Source of the DNA: Fidelibacterota bacterium
Lineage (GTDB): Bacteria; Fidelibacterota; UBA8477; JABMPR01
NCBI GenBank assembly: GCA_018673925.1
Contig: JABHBL010000102.1
Coordinates: 62,001-126,000, forward strand
Reading direction: 5' to 3'
DNA: 64,000 nt
Part shown: in pieces, positions 39,016 through 46,001 of the stretch
How the letters are laid out: every line of letters begins with the position of its first letter
How positions within the stretch are numbered: the stretch's first letter is position 1
Notes under the pieces: model-generated
What the model was told of the DNA's origin: nothing
Databases searched by the model: none
Seen by the model: the letters and a program-made list of their open reading frames with translations, nothing else
Translations under genes and position numbers: made by a program

Positions 39016-39035
39016 TCGACTGCAACCTTGCACCC

Positions 39036-39100
39036 TGGACATTGAGCCAGTCGAAATGTCCGGTGTCTACGAGAGAAGACTTCGACAAGCTCAGTCGTCG
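39036..39100. repeat. Palindromic repeat overlapping the 5' end of a lipoprotein gene
   Basis: GGACAT...ATGTCC (39037-39042 / 39056-39061) enclosing TGAGCCAGTCGAA, then ACTTCGACAAGCTCAG (from about 39079). TGAGCCAGTCGAAAT and the reverse complement of the second block agree at 12 of 15 positions, so the whole is an imperfect palindrome. This GAGC...GTCGAA type of repeat is usually extragenic in FCB genomes. Confidence 0.6.
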
Positions 39101-40105
39101 GAGCACGTTCATGTTAAATACATTTTTAGATTGGCACTGGGCATATTTAGTCTCTTGGTAATCATCTCCTGCGGAAACTGGGGCTGGGAAGCTATTGACA
39201 CTGACAATGAAGAAAAGCTGAACGTATTTGGGCTTATCAGTCTGGATGATTCCGTATCCAGCTTTATAGTCGTCCATAAAACTCTCGATACTGCGGGACC
39301 TGATGAGGAAATAGTCGGGTATGACACCATTTATTACGATGCTTATGAATACTATAATTACGATACAGGCTTGTTTGAACAGGATACTTTCTGGTACGAC
39401 CCTCCGTATATCAGAACCTTGAATGAATCACTTTACAATGTGAAGGATGCGACGGTCACTATTTCAGATGGATCGCAGACTTATTCATTCATAAGGAGTC
39501 CCCAGGATCGTAACGATCAGAATTACTGGTATCGCGATATTTTCAGTGATCCTAGCATATATCTGAACACAGATGGTAGTTTTAATCCCCTTCCCAATAC
39601 ACAATACACTCTGGCTATTACAACTCCAGGGGGACATAATCTCACAGGTGCTCTGATCACCCCTGCAGTCCCCAGAATTAGAAGCAGTGAATTAGCAGAT
39701 ACCGTTTCAATCAAAAGTCTATTTAATGTGAGCTGGAACTATGATGGTGATTTTAATTCAACCATTACCACTGGATTAGCCGTACAAGATTGGGAGCGAT
39801 CTGTTTGCGGGATCGGGCAGTTTGGACTGATGGAACCGGGAGATACTACCTGGACATCCTCAGTTGACTCTTGGTGTCTTGAATCCACTCAAGATGAGGA
39901 TATGGTCTCCCAGATAGGTATTCGGCTACGCTATCTGGATGAAAACTACTATCGATACTTCCTAGCAAGTGATTCCGAATTGGAAGCTATTTCAAATTTT
40001 CTCATCGGTGAAGGCAGTGTTGGCACAGCCTATGGGGTTGAAGGTGGATTCGGTGTATTTGGGGCGATGAGTGCCGATTGGGTCAGTCGTTACGCAACAC
40101 CTTAA
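39056..40105 (+). CDS. DUF4249-like lipoprotein partnered with TonB receptor
   Basis: About 349 residues from the ATG at 39056. The track start at 39005 is a TTG overlapping the receptor gene by 11 bp, with GGGGTG upstream. The recognisable lipoprotein signal (FRLALGIFSLLVIISCGNWG, Cys in VIISC) begins only about 25 residues after the ATG, and the preceding codons come from a palindromic repeat. The body is beta-rich: KLNVFGLISLDDSVSSFIV, VKDATVTISDG, PNTQYTLAITTPGG, as in DUF4249 proteins encoded beside TonB receptors. Probably a surface or periplasmic accessory lipoprotein. Start uncertain. Confidence 0.78.
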   Translation: MSGVYERRLRQAQSSEHVHVKYIFRLALGIFSLLVIISCGNWGWEAIDTDNEEKLNVFGLISLDDSVSSFIVVHKTLDTAGPDEEIVGYDTIYYDAYEYYNYDTGLFEQDTFWYDPPYIRTLNESLYNVKDATVTISDGSQTYSFIRSPQDRNDQNYWYRDIFSDPSIYLNTDGSFNPLPNTQYTLAITTPGGHNLTGALITPAVPRIRSSELADTVSIKSLFNVSWNYDGDFNSTITTGLAVQDWERSVCGIGQFGLMEPGDTTWTSSVDSWCLESTQDEDMVSQIGIRLRYLDENYYRYFLASDSELEAISNFLIGEGSVGTAYGVEGGFGVFGAMSADWVSRYATP

Positions 40106-40106
40106 A

Positions 40107-42035
40107 CTATTTCAACAAGACTATCTTAGAATCAGCATGTTGTGCAAGTTTAGAGCTGGTCTCTCTGAATTCTACATGTACCAGATAAATTCCTGCCTCA
40201 AGATTACGTCCAATTGAATCTTTACCATCCCAGCTGAATTCATATAAACCGCTGACCTGATTGAATTTTTGAATTTCAATCACTTGTTTACCCTGTAAAT
40301 CATAGATGCTCAAATTGATATTTCCATCTGCTGGAAGTGAAATCTGAATATTGGTTTCAGGGTTAAAGGGGTTGGGGAATGCCTGCACCAAGAGCTGAGA
40401 TTCAGGAGCTTGAGTGGTATTTCCACTTAAAGAGATTGTATAGCCTGCAATAGCAATGGGGATAGGTGATAGATCCATTTGATCATAATAGGATTGAAAT
40501 TCATCAACTTCGGGCAGGTCGTACTCAAATAAATCCCCAGCAAAACGTGGAGCTATTGTCTGATAGTTCATGGTAGCACGAATGTAATAAGAAGCATCTG
40601 GATTAAGTCCGCCCACCCTATAGTGTATTTTATCGCTCCCAGTACCCTCTTCGAGGCCGTTCCGATTGAAATCGGGGTCTTGGGTCGCTAAACCTGTAAT
40701 TCTTGTAGAATCCGCTGCTACACCATCTGACAGGTATCCTACTGGAGGTATTCTATTGTCTTTTAGATAACCTGCGATTCTCAGGAGGGTGTAGGTCTTC
40801 TCACTATTCACATCCATAGGTATGTTCTGATAAATTTGTACCTGATCCTGATCGCTGATACTCTGGTGATGCTGTTCATAGCCCGGATCCAGTCCAAAGA
40901 TTTCCCCATTTTCATCCCAAGCGCCAGAATGGAAGACTATATTCCCAGATTGATCTTCAATTTTCAGTTCTAACCAGGCTCTTCTACTGGGGTAGGCTGT
41001 AGGAAATTTATGCCCGGAAAGATTTTCTACATTTACCTCGATAGTCAATGAATCCGTCGATTGATTCCAATCCGTTGTAAGATTTAATCTCACGGACTGT
41101 CTCTCCAATAGTCTCATACTTCTATCAATAGTTGAATCAAAATGTGCATCTGATGCCATGACACCCAACTCAACTCTGAAATTTTTGAGCATTTTCAACA
41201 TGAACACATTTCCACCAACAAATTCATGTGTATGGAGCGGGTTACGCGATCCCAACCAGGGAGGTCGATTTGACAGAACGATATTTTCTTCGATAACAGG
41301 CATATGACAGGTCTGGCACTCAATACCCAATTCAGGAAAATCACTATTTAACCACTCCAGATAAGGCACTTGTTCAGGTGCCTCCCCGGCGACCTCGCCA
41401 TCATCATTCACATAGGGTGTAAAAAGAGTATGGCAAGTTGCGCACAATTCAGAATCGGAGATATGAGGACTCATGGTTGGCGTGTAATTGGCCATGGTTG
41501 TCATGGGTCCAACGACTGGATTACTAAAAGGACCATAAATGAGTCGACTATCATCGATGGTAAAATGACCTGAAAAGCTCTCGCCCTGACCCAGATCTTG
41601 ATCCTGTATCTGGTGACAGACTGCGCAGCTCACTCCATCCATACCAAGAGGATTCTCCAGCATTTCAGAGATTGTATAGTCTGACTGTCCATCATATGCA
41701 GCCTGGGTGTTTCCCATAGGGGCATGACAACTTGTACATTTATCTTCAATAACGCTTTGCAGTTGAGGGTTTGCAGCTATTTCAGCCTGCACTTTAGCCT
41801 GCCAGAGAGGATCAATGGCTGAATTCGCCATCATAGTTGATCGCCAGTATGTGGTTGGGGATACATCTTTCCCATGGCTGTCTTGCAAGGCTGCAGTATT
41901 GGGTCCCGCCTGTGTATGACAAACAGCACAAGTACCTGAACCCGAGAACAACGTGCTGGTTTCAGTTGGCAATGTTTGGGCGATTAAACCTGAAACACTG
42001 ACTAACAGGATTAAGATTTTATTGATAAGATGCAT
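40107..42035 (-). CDS. Five-haem cytochrome c with T9SS sorting domain
   Basis: 642 residues. Signal peptide to about 20 (ILLVSVSGLIAQ). Five CxxCH haem motifs: CAVCH (36-40), CTSCH (100-104), CAVCH (137-141), CATCH (198-202), CQTCH (240-244). A beta-rich middle follows (about 300-560), then a T9SS type A tail (AFPNPFNPETNIQISL, IYDLQGKQVIEI, GIYLVHVEF, end KIVLLK). Export through T9SS would put a multihaem electron carrier on the cell surface or outside. The gene converges with the lipoprotein gene (1 bp apart) and lies beyond a terminator, so it has its own promoter. Confidence 0.88.
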   Translation of the reverse strand: MHLINKILILLVSVSGLIAQTLPTETSTLFSGSGTCAVCHTQAGPNTAALQDSHGKDVSPTTYWRSTMMANSAIDPLWQAKVQAEIAANPQLQSVIEDKCTSCHAPMGNTQAAYDGQSDYTISEMLENPLGMDGVSCAVCHQIQDQDLGQGESFSGHFTIDDSRLIYGPFSNPVVGPMTTMANYTPTMSPHISDSELCATCHTLFTPYVNDDGEVAGEAPEQVPYLEWLNSDFPELGIECQTCHMPVIEENIVLSNRPPWLGSRNPLHTHEFVGGNVFMLKMLKNFRVELGVMASDAHFDSTIDRSMRLLERQSVRLNLTTDWNQSTDSLTIEVNVENLSGHKFPTAYPSRRAWLELKIEDQSGNIVFHSGAWDENGEIFGLDPGYEQHHQSISDQDQVQIYQNIPMDVNSEKTYTLLRIAGYLKDNRIPPVGYLSDGVAADSTRITGLATQDPDFNRNGLEEGTGSDKIHYRVGGLNPDASYYIRATMNYQTIAPRFAGDLFEYDLPEVDEFQSYYDQMDLSPIPIAIAGYTISLSGNTTQAPESQLLVQAFPNPFNPETNIQISLPADGNINLSIYDLQGKQVIEIQKFNQVSGLYEFSWDGKDSIGRNLEAGIYLVHVEFRETSSKLAQHADSKIVLLK

Positions 42036-42084
42036 ATTCTCTCAACTTTTGATTCAAGGCGGCTAGAATAATCCTCCATAGGAT

Positions 42085-42120
42085 AATTAAAAGCACGAGC
42101 CCCAGTTATAACTGGAGCTC
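42085..42120 (-). terminator. Terminator after the Spy-like gene
   Basis: On the minus strand GAGCTCCAGTT-AT-AACTGGGGCTC pairs over 11 bp with one U/G wobble and is followed by GTGCTTTTAATT. It would end the 44421-42165 operon before the cytochrome gene. Confidence 0.65.
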
Positions 42121-42164
42121 ATGTACAGGGAGGAAGTCCTCAATAAAGGACAATAACTAACGAC

Positions 42165-42644
42165 CTATGGTCTATTACCTCTACCAGGACGGTTCCCTCG
42201 ACGTCCACCGCCCATTTCATCATTTCCACCACGAGGTCCTCTGTGTCCACGACGGCCTTCACGGGGTCCAAATTCATGCTGATCAAAAATCAATTGTTGA
42301 TCTGGTGTCAGCAGAGATCTGATCTGGGTTCTGTGCGCTCCCATGAGAGACTCAACAGCTGTCCGGTTGGCTTCAATAGCCGCTTCAAGTTCGGCAATCC
42401 TATCCGTATCAGGATTTTCACTGTTATTGAGCAGTCTCAGCTCTTGTTCAAGGGAACGGGTGGTTTGACGAATTTCCTGCATGGCAGGCTGCATACTCTC
42501 ACGGAGGGCTGTAATCTGCTGCATCTGTTCAGTCGTTAAATTTAAGCTTTCATCCCAGGTCATTTGCGAACCGCCACCACGACGGCCCTGACCCATTACG
42601 ATTGTCATAGAAAGTATAATGAGAATAAATAGTTTTTGTTTCAT
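42165..42644 (-). CDS. Spy/ZraP-like periplasmic protein
   Basis: 159 residues, signal peptide ending about MGQG. The helical middle carries two LTxxQ-type motifs (LTTEQMQQI near 37 and LTPDQQLIF near 112), the mark of the CpxP/Spy/ZraP family of periplasmic chaperones. The tail is Arg/Gly-rich (RRGHRGPRGGNDEMGGGRRGNRP). It starts 12 bp after the barrel gene and is the last gene before a terminator. With the sigma54-type two-component system upstream, the setting resembles ZraP-ZraSR. Confidence 0.82.
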   Translation of the reverse strand: MKQKLFILIILSMTIVMGQGRRGGGSQMTWDESLNLTTEQMQQITALRESMQPAMQEIRQTTRSLEQELRLLNNSENPDTDRIAELEAAIEANRTAVESLMGAHRTQIRSLLTPDQQLIFDQHEFGPREGRRGHRGPRGGNDEMGGGRRGNRPGRGNRP

Positions 42645-42656
42645 GCTACTTCTCCT

Positions 42657-43862
42657 TTAGTTATTAATGTTTAGAGTAATTCCATAGTTCATACTCTTAT
42701 AGTCATACAGGGGATCATTGGAAACATTCTGAGTCCACCCTGTATTCACGAGCATTTCAATATCTGAAAACCAGGCACTCTGATCTTGACCCAAATCCAG
42801 ACTCCAACTCACTTGAACCTTTTGCTTTTTATCTGAGCGGTCAAAACCAAGATCACTATATGTGTCATTCTCAATGACGTAGTTCATAGCCTCAAAATCA
42901 AACTCATACACAGGGACATCCCTGTATTTTTTTTCGTCAAAAGCATAAATCAGCTTTAGTTTCTGCCTGCCACCCATTCGGTACAATAAGCGCAAGGATG
43001 CAGAAGGACCTTCACTCCTGAACCTATCGATAAATGGATTGTTTAATCCATCCTGTAAGGCCAGAGCGCTGGCATCTTCGTTGATAAGAGTTTGATAGTT
43101 CAGCCACAGCGTTGCACCGAGTTTAGGCCCAAGAGCCTGGCTAAGTCGAAGCTCAGTTTTAATAAGATAATTATCAGGTATGGAGTCCACTTCGACTGCC
43201 CGGGTAAACCTGCCTGGAAGTTGATCATCTATGACGACTTGTGGCCAAAAATTTTGATAAGCCAGGGAAGTCCTGATATTTACTGAGGTCTTTGTGTTAA
43301 AGGACTGGTTATAAGTTAGATATATCTCATGATCAGTATTTGAGGCTTCGGTAACTTCCTCAAAGCGATTAAAATTCAAATCATAACCACTAATAAACAG
43401 CTGTGAAGCCTTGAGGTAGTATTTCCATTTTAAATACATGCCAAAGCCGCTGCTGTTGTAGTAGCTGTAGCTGTCATGGAAACGGCTTAAATAAGCGAAT
43501 AGACCTGCAAAGATCTGGTTATCCTTGATATCAAGATAGCGAAGTTGAAGACCAAGCTCTGCGTCGGTACTGGAGTATTCAGCATATGGATATATCTGTG
43601 AATGTGAAATATCTATATAAGCCCTTGAATTGTCTGAGAGAACTGAGCTGAGAGAGAATGCGCTTGAGCTATACGAAGCATCAGGCACCAATTTACTTCC
43701 TAATAGATAGTCAGCAGTTCCAACTGAATTGTCAAAAGTGTAAGTGAGTTCACCTGCTATTACTGGACTGCTTAATAAATAGATGATTACAGCTGTTAAG
43801 ATTGCTGAGAAATTGATTCGCTCTGGAGTGTTCGTTAACATAGTCTGATTCGGAATTTTCAT
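42657..43862 (-). CDS. Predicted outer-membrane beta-barrel protein
   Basis: 401 residues; a signal-type segment at about 20-36 (ILTAVIIYLLSSPVIAG). The rest alternates hydrophobic and polar residues with many Tyr/Ser/Leu, consistent with a ~14-18-stranded barrel (LGLQLRYLDIKDNQIFAGLFAYL, YHDSY-like aromatic turns), ending YGITLNINN. No family was recognised. Met8 (43841) is an alternative start; neither has a good ribosome site. It lies between the calcium-repeat protein gene (hairpin in the 43-bp gap) and the Spy-like gene. Confidence 0.72.
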   Translation of the reverse strand: MKIPNQTMLTNTPERINFSAILTAVIIYLLSSPVIAGELTYTFDNSVGTADYLLGSKLVPDASYSSSAFSLSSVLSDNSRAYIDISHSQIYPYAEYSSTDAELGLQLRYLDIKDNQIFAGLFAYLSRFHDSYSYYNSSGFGMYLKWKYYLKASQLFISGYDLNFNRFEEVTEASNTDHEIYLTYNQSFNTKTSVNIRTSLAYQNFWPQVVIDDQLPGRFTRAVEVDSIPDNYLIKTELRLSQALGPKLGATLWLNYQTLINEDASALALQDGLNNPFIDRFRSEGPSASLRLLYRMGGRQKLKLIYAFDEKKYRDVPVYEFDFEAMNYVIENDTYSDLGFDRSDKKQKVQVSWSLDLGQDQSAWFSDIEMLVNTGWTQNVSNDPLYDYKSMNYGITLNINN

Positions 43863-43869
43863 AGAAGTT

Positions 43870-43892
43870 GGGGGAGGAAAAATTCCTCCCCC
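43870..43892 (-). promoter_or_regulatory. Perfect G/C-rich hairpin between two operon genes
   Basis: GGGGGAGGAA-AAA-TTCCTCCCCC, a 10-bp perfect stem with a 3-nt loop, 13 bp after the stop of the repeat protein gene and 7 bp before the barrel gene ATG. No U-tract follows, so processing, 3' stabilisation of the first cistron or translational attenuation of the second is more likely than termination. Confidence 0.55.
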
Positions 43893-43905
43893 TTCATCAG
43901 ATCAA

Positions 43906-44421
43906 TTAGTTCGCGTTTTTCACTTTGCTGGTGGATTTTTTACGTGCCCCTGGGTCTGGGAGACAATCACCTGATCCAGGACCATTACCGCCACCAAAAC
44001 CGGGTCTTCCACCACCGTGACCACGTCCACCACCATCGTGTGGCGGTACAAAATCATCATCAGCATAATTTGGAATGCCATCACCATCGTCATCGGGGGC
44101 ATTGTCGTTATATCCATCACCATCTTCATCTACGAAACCACCAGCACCAGCACCGGGACCATTCCCACCACCTTGACCACCTTCTGGTGGTACATAATCT
44201 TCATCAGCATAATTAGGGATGCCATCGCCATCATCATCTGGTGCTAAATCATTGTATCCATCGCCGTCTTCATCAATAAATTCACCAGGTCCATTTCCAC
44301 CACCACCGAAATTACCATGACCATTTCCATTCTGACCACCTTGGGCATAGACAGGGCTGGCAATTGCGAATAGACTAATCGCTACTGCCATCATCATCAC
44401 CGTTAAGAGTTGCTTTTTCAT
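43906..44421 (-). CDS. Secreted Gly-rich protein with two Asp-rich calcium-type repeats
   Basis: 171 residues, signal peptide ending SPVYAQ. Two near-identical ~32-residue units (residues 48-79 and 96-127), each with DEDGDGYND and DDDGDGIPNYAD. These are the calcium-binding DxDxDG pattern of thrombospondin type 3 repeats. They are separated and flanked by GGGNGPG linkers. The C-terminus is basic (ARKKSTSKVKNAN) with a single Cys. The strong ribosome site AAGGAGAAACGAT and a candidate sigma54 promoter precede it. First gene of the predicted regulon of the adjacent two-component system. Role unknown; calcium or metal binding is inferred from the motif. Confidence 0.82.
   Translation of the reverse strand: MKKQLLTVMMMAVAISLFAIASPVYAQGGQNGNGHGNFGGGGNGPGEFIDEDGDGYNDLAPDDDGDGIPNYADEDYVPPEGGQGGGNGPGAGAGGFVDEDGDGYNDNAPDDDGDGIPNYADDDFVPPHDGGGRGHGGGRPGFGGGNGPGSGDCLPDPGARKKSTSKVKNAN
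44041..44136 (-). repeat. Second copy of internal calcium-type repeat
   Basis: Encodes residues 96-127 of the Gly-rich secreted protein (FVDEDGDGYNDNAPDDDGDG and following), nearly identical to the unit at 44185-44280. Confidence 0.8.
44185..44280 (-). repeat. First copy of internal calcium-type repeat
   Basis: Encodes residues 48-79 of the Gly-rich secreted protein (FIDEDGDGYNDLAPDDDGDG and following). The high nucleotide similarity to the second copy suggests recent duplication or gene conversion. Confidence 0.8.
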
Positions 44422-44473
44422 ATCGTTTCTCCTTTGTAAATTTTTTCTGTTTCAAAAAAGCTGCTCTCTATAG

Positions 44474-44489
44474 TCCAATCTCTGTGCCA
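44474..44489 (-). promoter_or_regulatory. Candidate sigma54 (-24/-12) promoter
   Basis: Minus strand reads TGGCAC-AGAGA-TTGGA, matching TGGCAC-N5-TTGCW with one mismatch (C to G in the -12 box). The implied start site is near 44463, about 42 bp upstream of the ATG at 44421. The neighbouring regulator carries the GAFTGA sigma54-contact loop. Confidence 0.55.
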
Positions 44490-44566
44490 GTTATCACCCA
44501 TCAAGTAAAACTATGATATATATTGTTGTTATTCATAGATTTACCTATGCGCATACGATTAATTCG

Positions 44567-44614
44567 TTTGTCAATATGCTCGACAAAACACGTTGAATTC
44601 GACAAAATTGTCGA
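44567..44614 (-). promoter_or_regulatory. Candidate enhancer sites for the NtrC-type regulator
   Basis: TTTGTC-N9-GACAAA (44567-44587) and TCGACAA-AA-TTGTCGA (44599-44614). The 9-mer TCGACAAAA occurs twice, 19 bp apart. The sites lie about 105-150 bp upstream of the predicted start site, the usual distance for sigma54 enhancers, in the gap between the regulator gene and the target operon. Confidence 0.55.
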
Positions 44615-44669
44615 GAAACTATTGTATCAAGTCCTTGGGATTGTCACCCCTTGGGAGAAAGATTAATTA

Positions 44670-46001
44670 TTATTTGAGGTTATACTTTTGGAGTTTGTAG
44701 CGGAGAACACGTTCACTGATTCCCAGACGTCGAGCACATTCACTCTGATTCCCACCTGCTTCCTCAAGGGTGTTTTTAATCAGATCAACTTCCAGACCAC
44801 CAACAGAATCCTTTAGCTTCCCCGAAGTGATCTTCTCGTCAGCCTTTGTCTGCAGCTTAAGTCCTTCTGCTAAAATCTCGGGACCCTGACATAGCAGGAC
44901 GGCACGTTCAAGCAGGTTCCCCAGTTCACGGACATTCCCAGGGAAGTAATATGTCTCTAGAGCCGCCATGGCTTTACTAGAGAGAATCATTTCAGATCGA
45001 CCTTCTCTGGCAGCAAATTTTGCAAGAAAATATTCTGACAATACTTGGATATCATCAGGTCTACTTCTCAGAGGTGGTATCTCAAGATTGATTACATTCA
45101 ATCGATAATATAGATCTTCCCTAAACTCACCTAACTCAATGGCGTGGAGCAAATCCACATTGGTGGCGGCTATCACTCGGACATCTGATTTGAGGACCTT
45201 GTTTTCCCCAATTCTTTGGAACTCCCCACTTTGAAGAAAACGTAAGAGCTTGGTTTGCATGTCCAGTGGGAGATCACCAATCTCATCCAGAAAAAGAGTT
45301 CCTGTATGCGCTTCCTCAAAGCGACCAACTCTGGCAGCGGTTGCTCCCGTGAAAGCGCCTTTCTCATGCCCGAACAGCTCACTCTCAATTAGATGGCTAG
45401 GTAGGGCAGCGCAGTTCACAGCAACCATAGGCTCATTACCCCGTGGAGAATGCTGATGTATATACTCAGCCAGAACTTCCTTGCCGACACCGGTTTCTCC
45501 TGTAATAAGGACAGTAACCTGACTATCAGCCACCCGCTTAGCCTGCTGGAGTAAACCTAACATCACCGCGTCCCTGGCCAGGAAACCCACCTCCCCTGAA
45601 TCGTGTTCCAGGGAGATATTTTGTGGATGTTGTGAGCTCCGGATGTGATCCTCAATGCCCTTGATAAGAAGTTCAAGTTGATCAAGGTCAACGGGTTTGG
45701 TTAAGAAATCCCAGGCACCTGATTTCATGGCATCTACGGCAATATCCACAGTTCCGAAAGCAGTAATCAGGACCAGAATCACATCGGGATGGCGCGATTT
45801 AACTTCCTTTAAGAGATCAGCACCTGTCATATAGGGCATTTTGTAATCGGACAATACAATGTCAACTGGATGCTTATACATGTGGGCCAATGCAGTTTGA
45901 GCAGACTCAGCTGTACTCACATCATATCCAATTTTCTTTAAAAATCCTGCGAGGGACTCCCGTTGGATTTGTTCATCATCGACGATAAGTATTCTGGTCA
46001 T
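44670..46001 (-). CDS. NtrC/ZraR-type sigma54-dependent response regulator
   Basis: 443 residues in three parts. Receiver: 1-120, phospho-acceptor Asp52 in IVLSDYKMPYMTG. AAA+ domain: about 145-370, Walker A GETGVGKE, GAFTGA loop, Walker B TLFLDEIGDL. Fis-type HTH: about 400-443, NQSECARRLGISERVLRYKL. GAFTGA shows direct use of sigma54. Its ATG overlaps the kinase stop by 4 bp (ATGA), so kinase and regulator are made together. The 248-bp gap downstream holds its likely operators and target promoter. Confidence 0.95.
   Translation of the reverse strand: MTRILIVDDEQIQRESLAGFLKKIGYDVSTAESAQTALAHMYKHPVDIVLSDYKMPYMTGADLLKEVKSRHPDVILVLITAFGTVDIAVDAMKSGAWDFLTKPVDLDQLELLIKGIEDHIRSSQHPQNISLEHDSGEVGFLARDAVMLGLLQQAKRVADSQVTVLITGETGVGKEVLAEYIHQHSPRGNEPMVAVNCAALPSHLIESELFGHEKGAFTGATAARVGRFEEAHTGTLFLDEIGDLPLDMQTKLLRFLQSGEFQRIGENKVLKSDVRVIAATNVDLLHAIELGEFREDLYYRLNVINLEIPPLRSRPDDIQVLSEYFLAKFAAREGRSEMILSSKAMAALETYYFPGNVRELGNLLERAVLLCQGPEILAEGLKLQTKADEKITSGKLKDSVGGLEVDLIKNTLEEAGGNQSECARRLGISERVLRYKLQKYNLK

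Noticed and set aside
43944-44247. Plus-strand ORFs rich in His or Ile opposite the calcium-repeat gene
   Set aside because: Their low-complexity composition is the antisense image of the Asp/Gly repeat codons.
44041-44280. Repeated DNA that might be taken for a CRISPR or tandem array
   Set aside because: There are only two copies, in frame inside a signal-peptide protein, with no spacer structure or cas genes.
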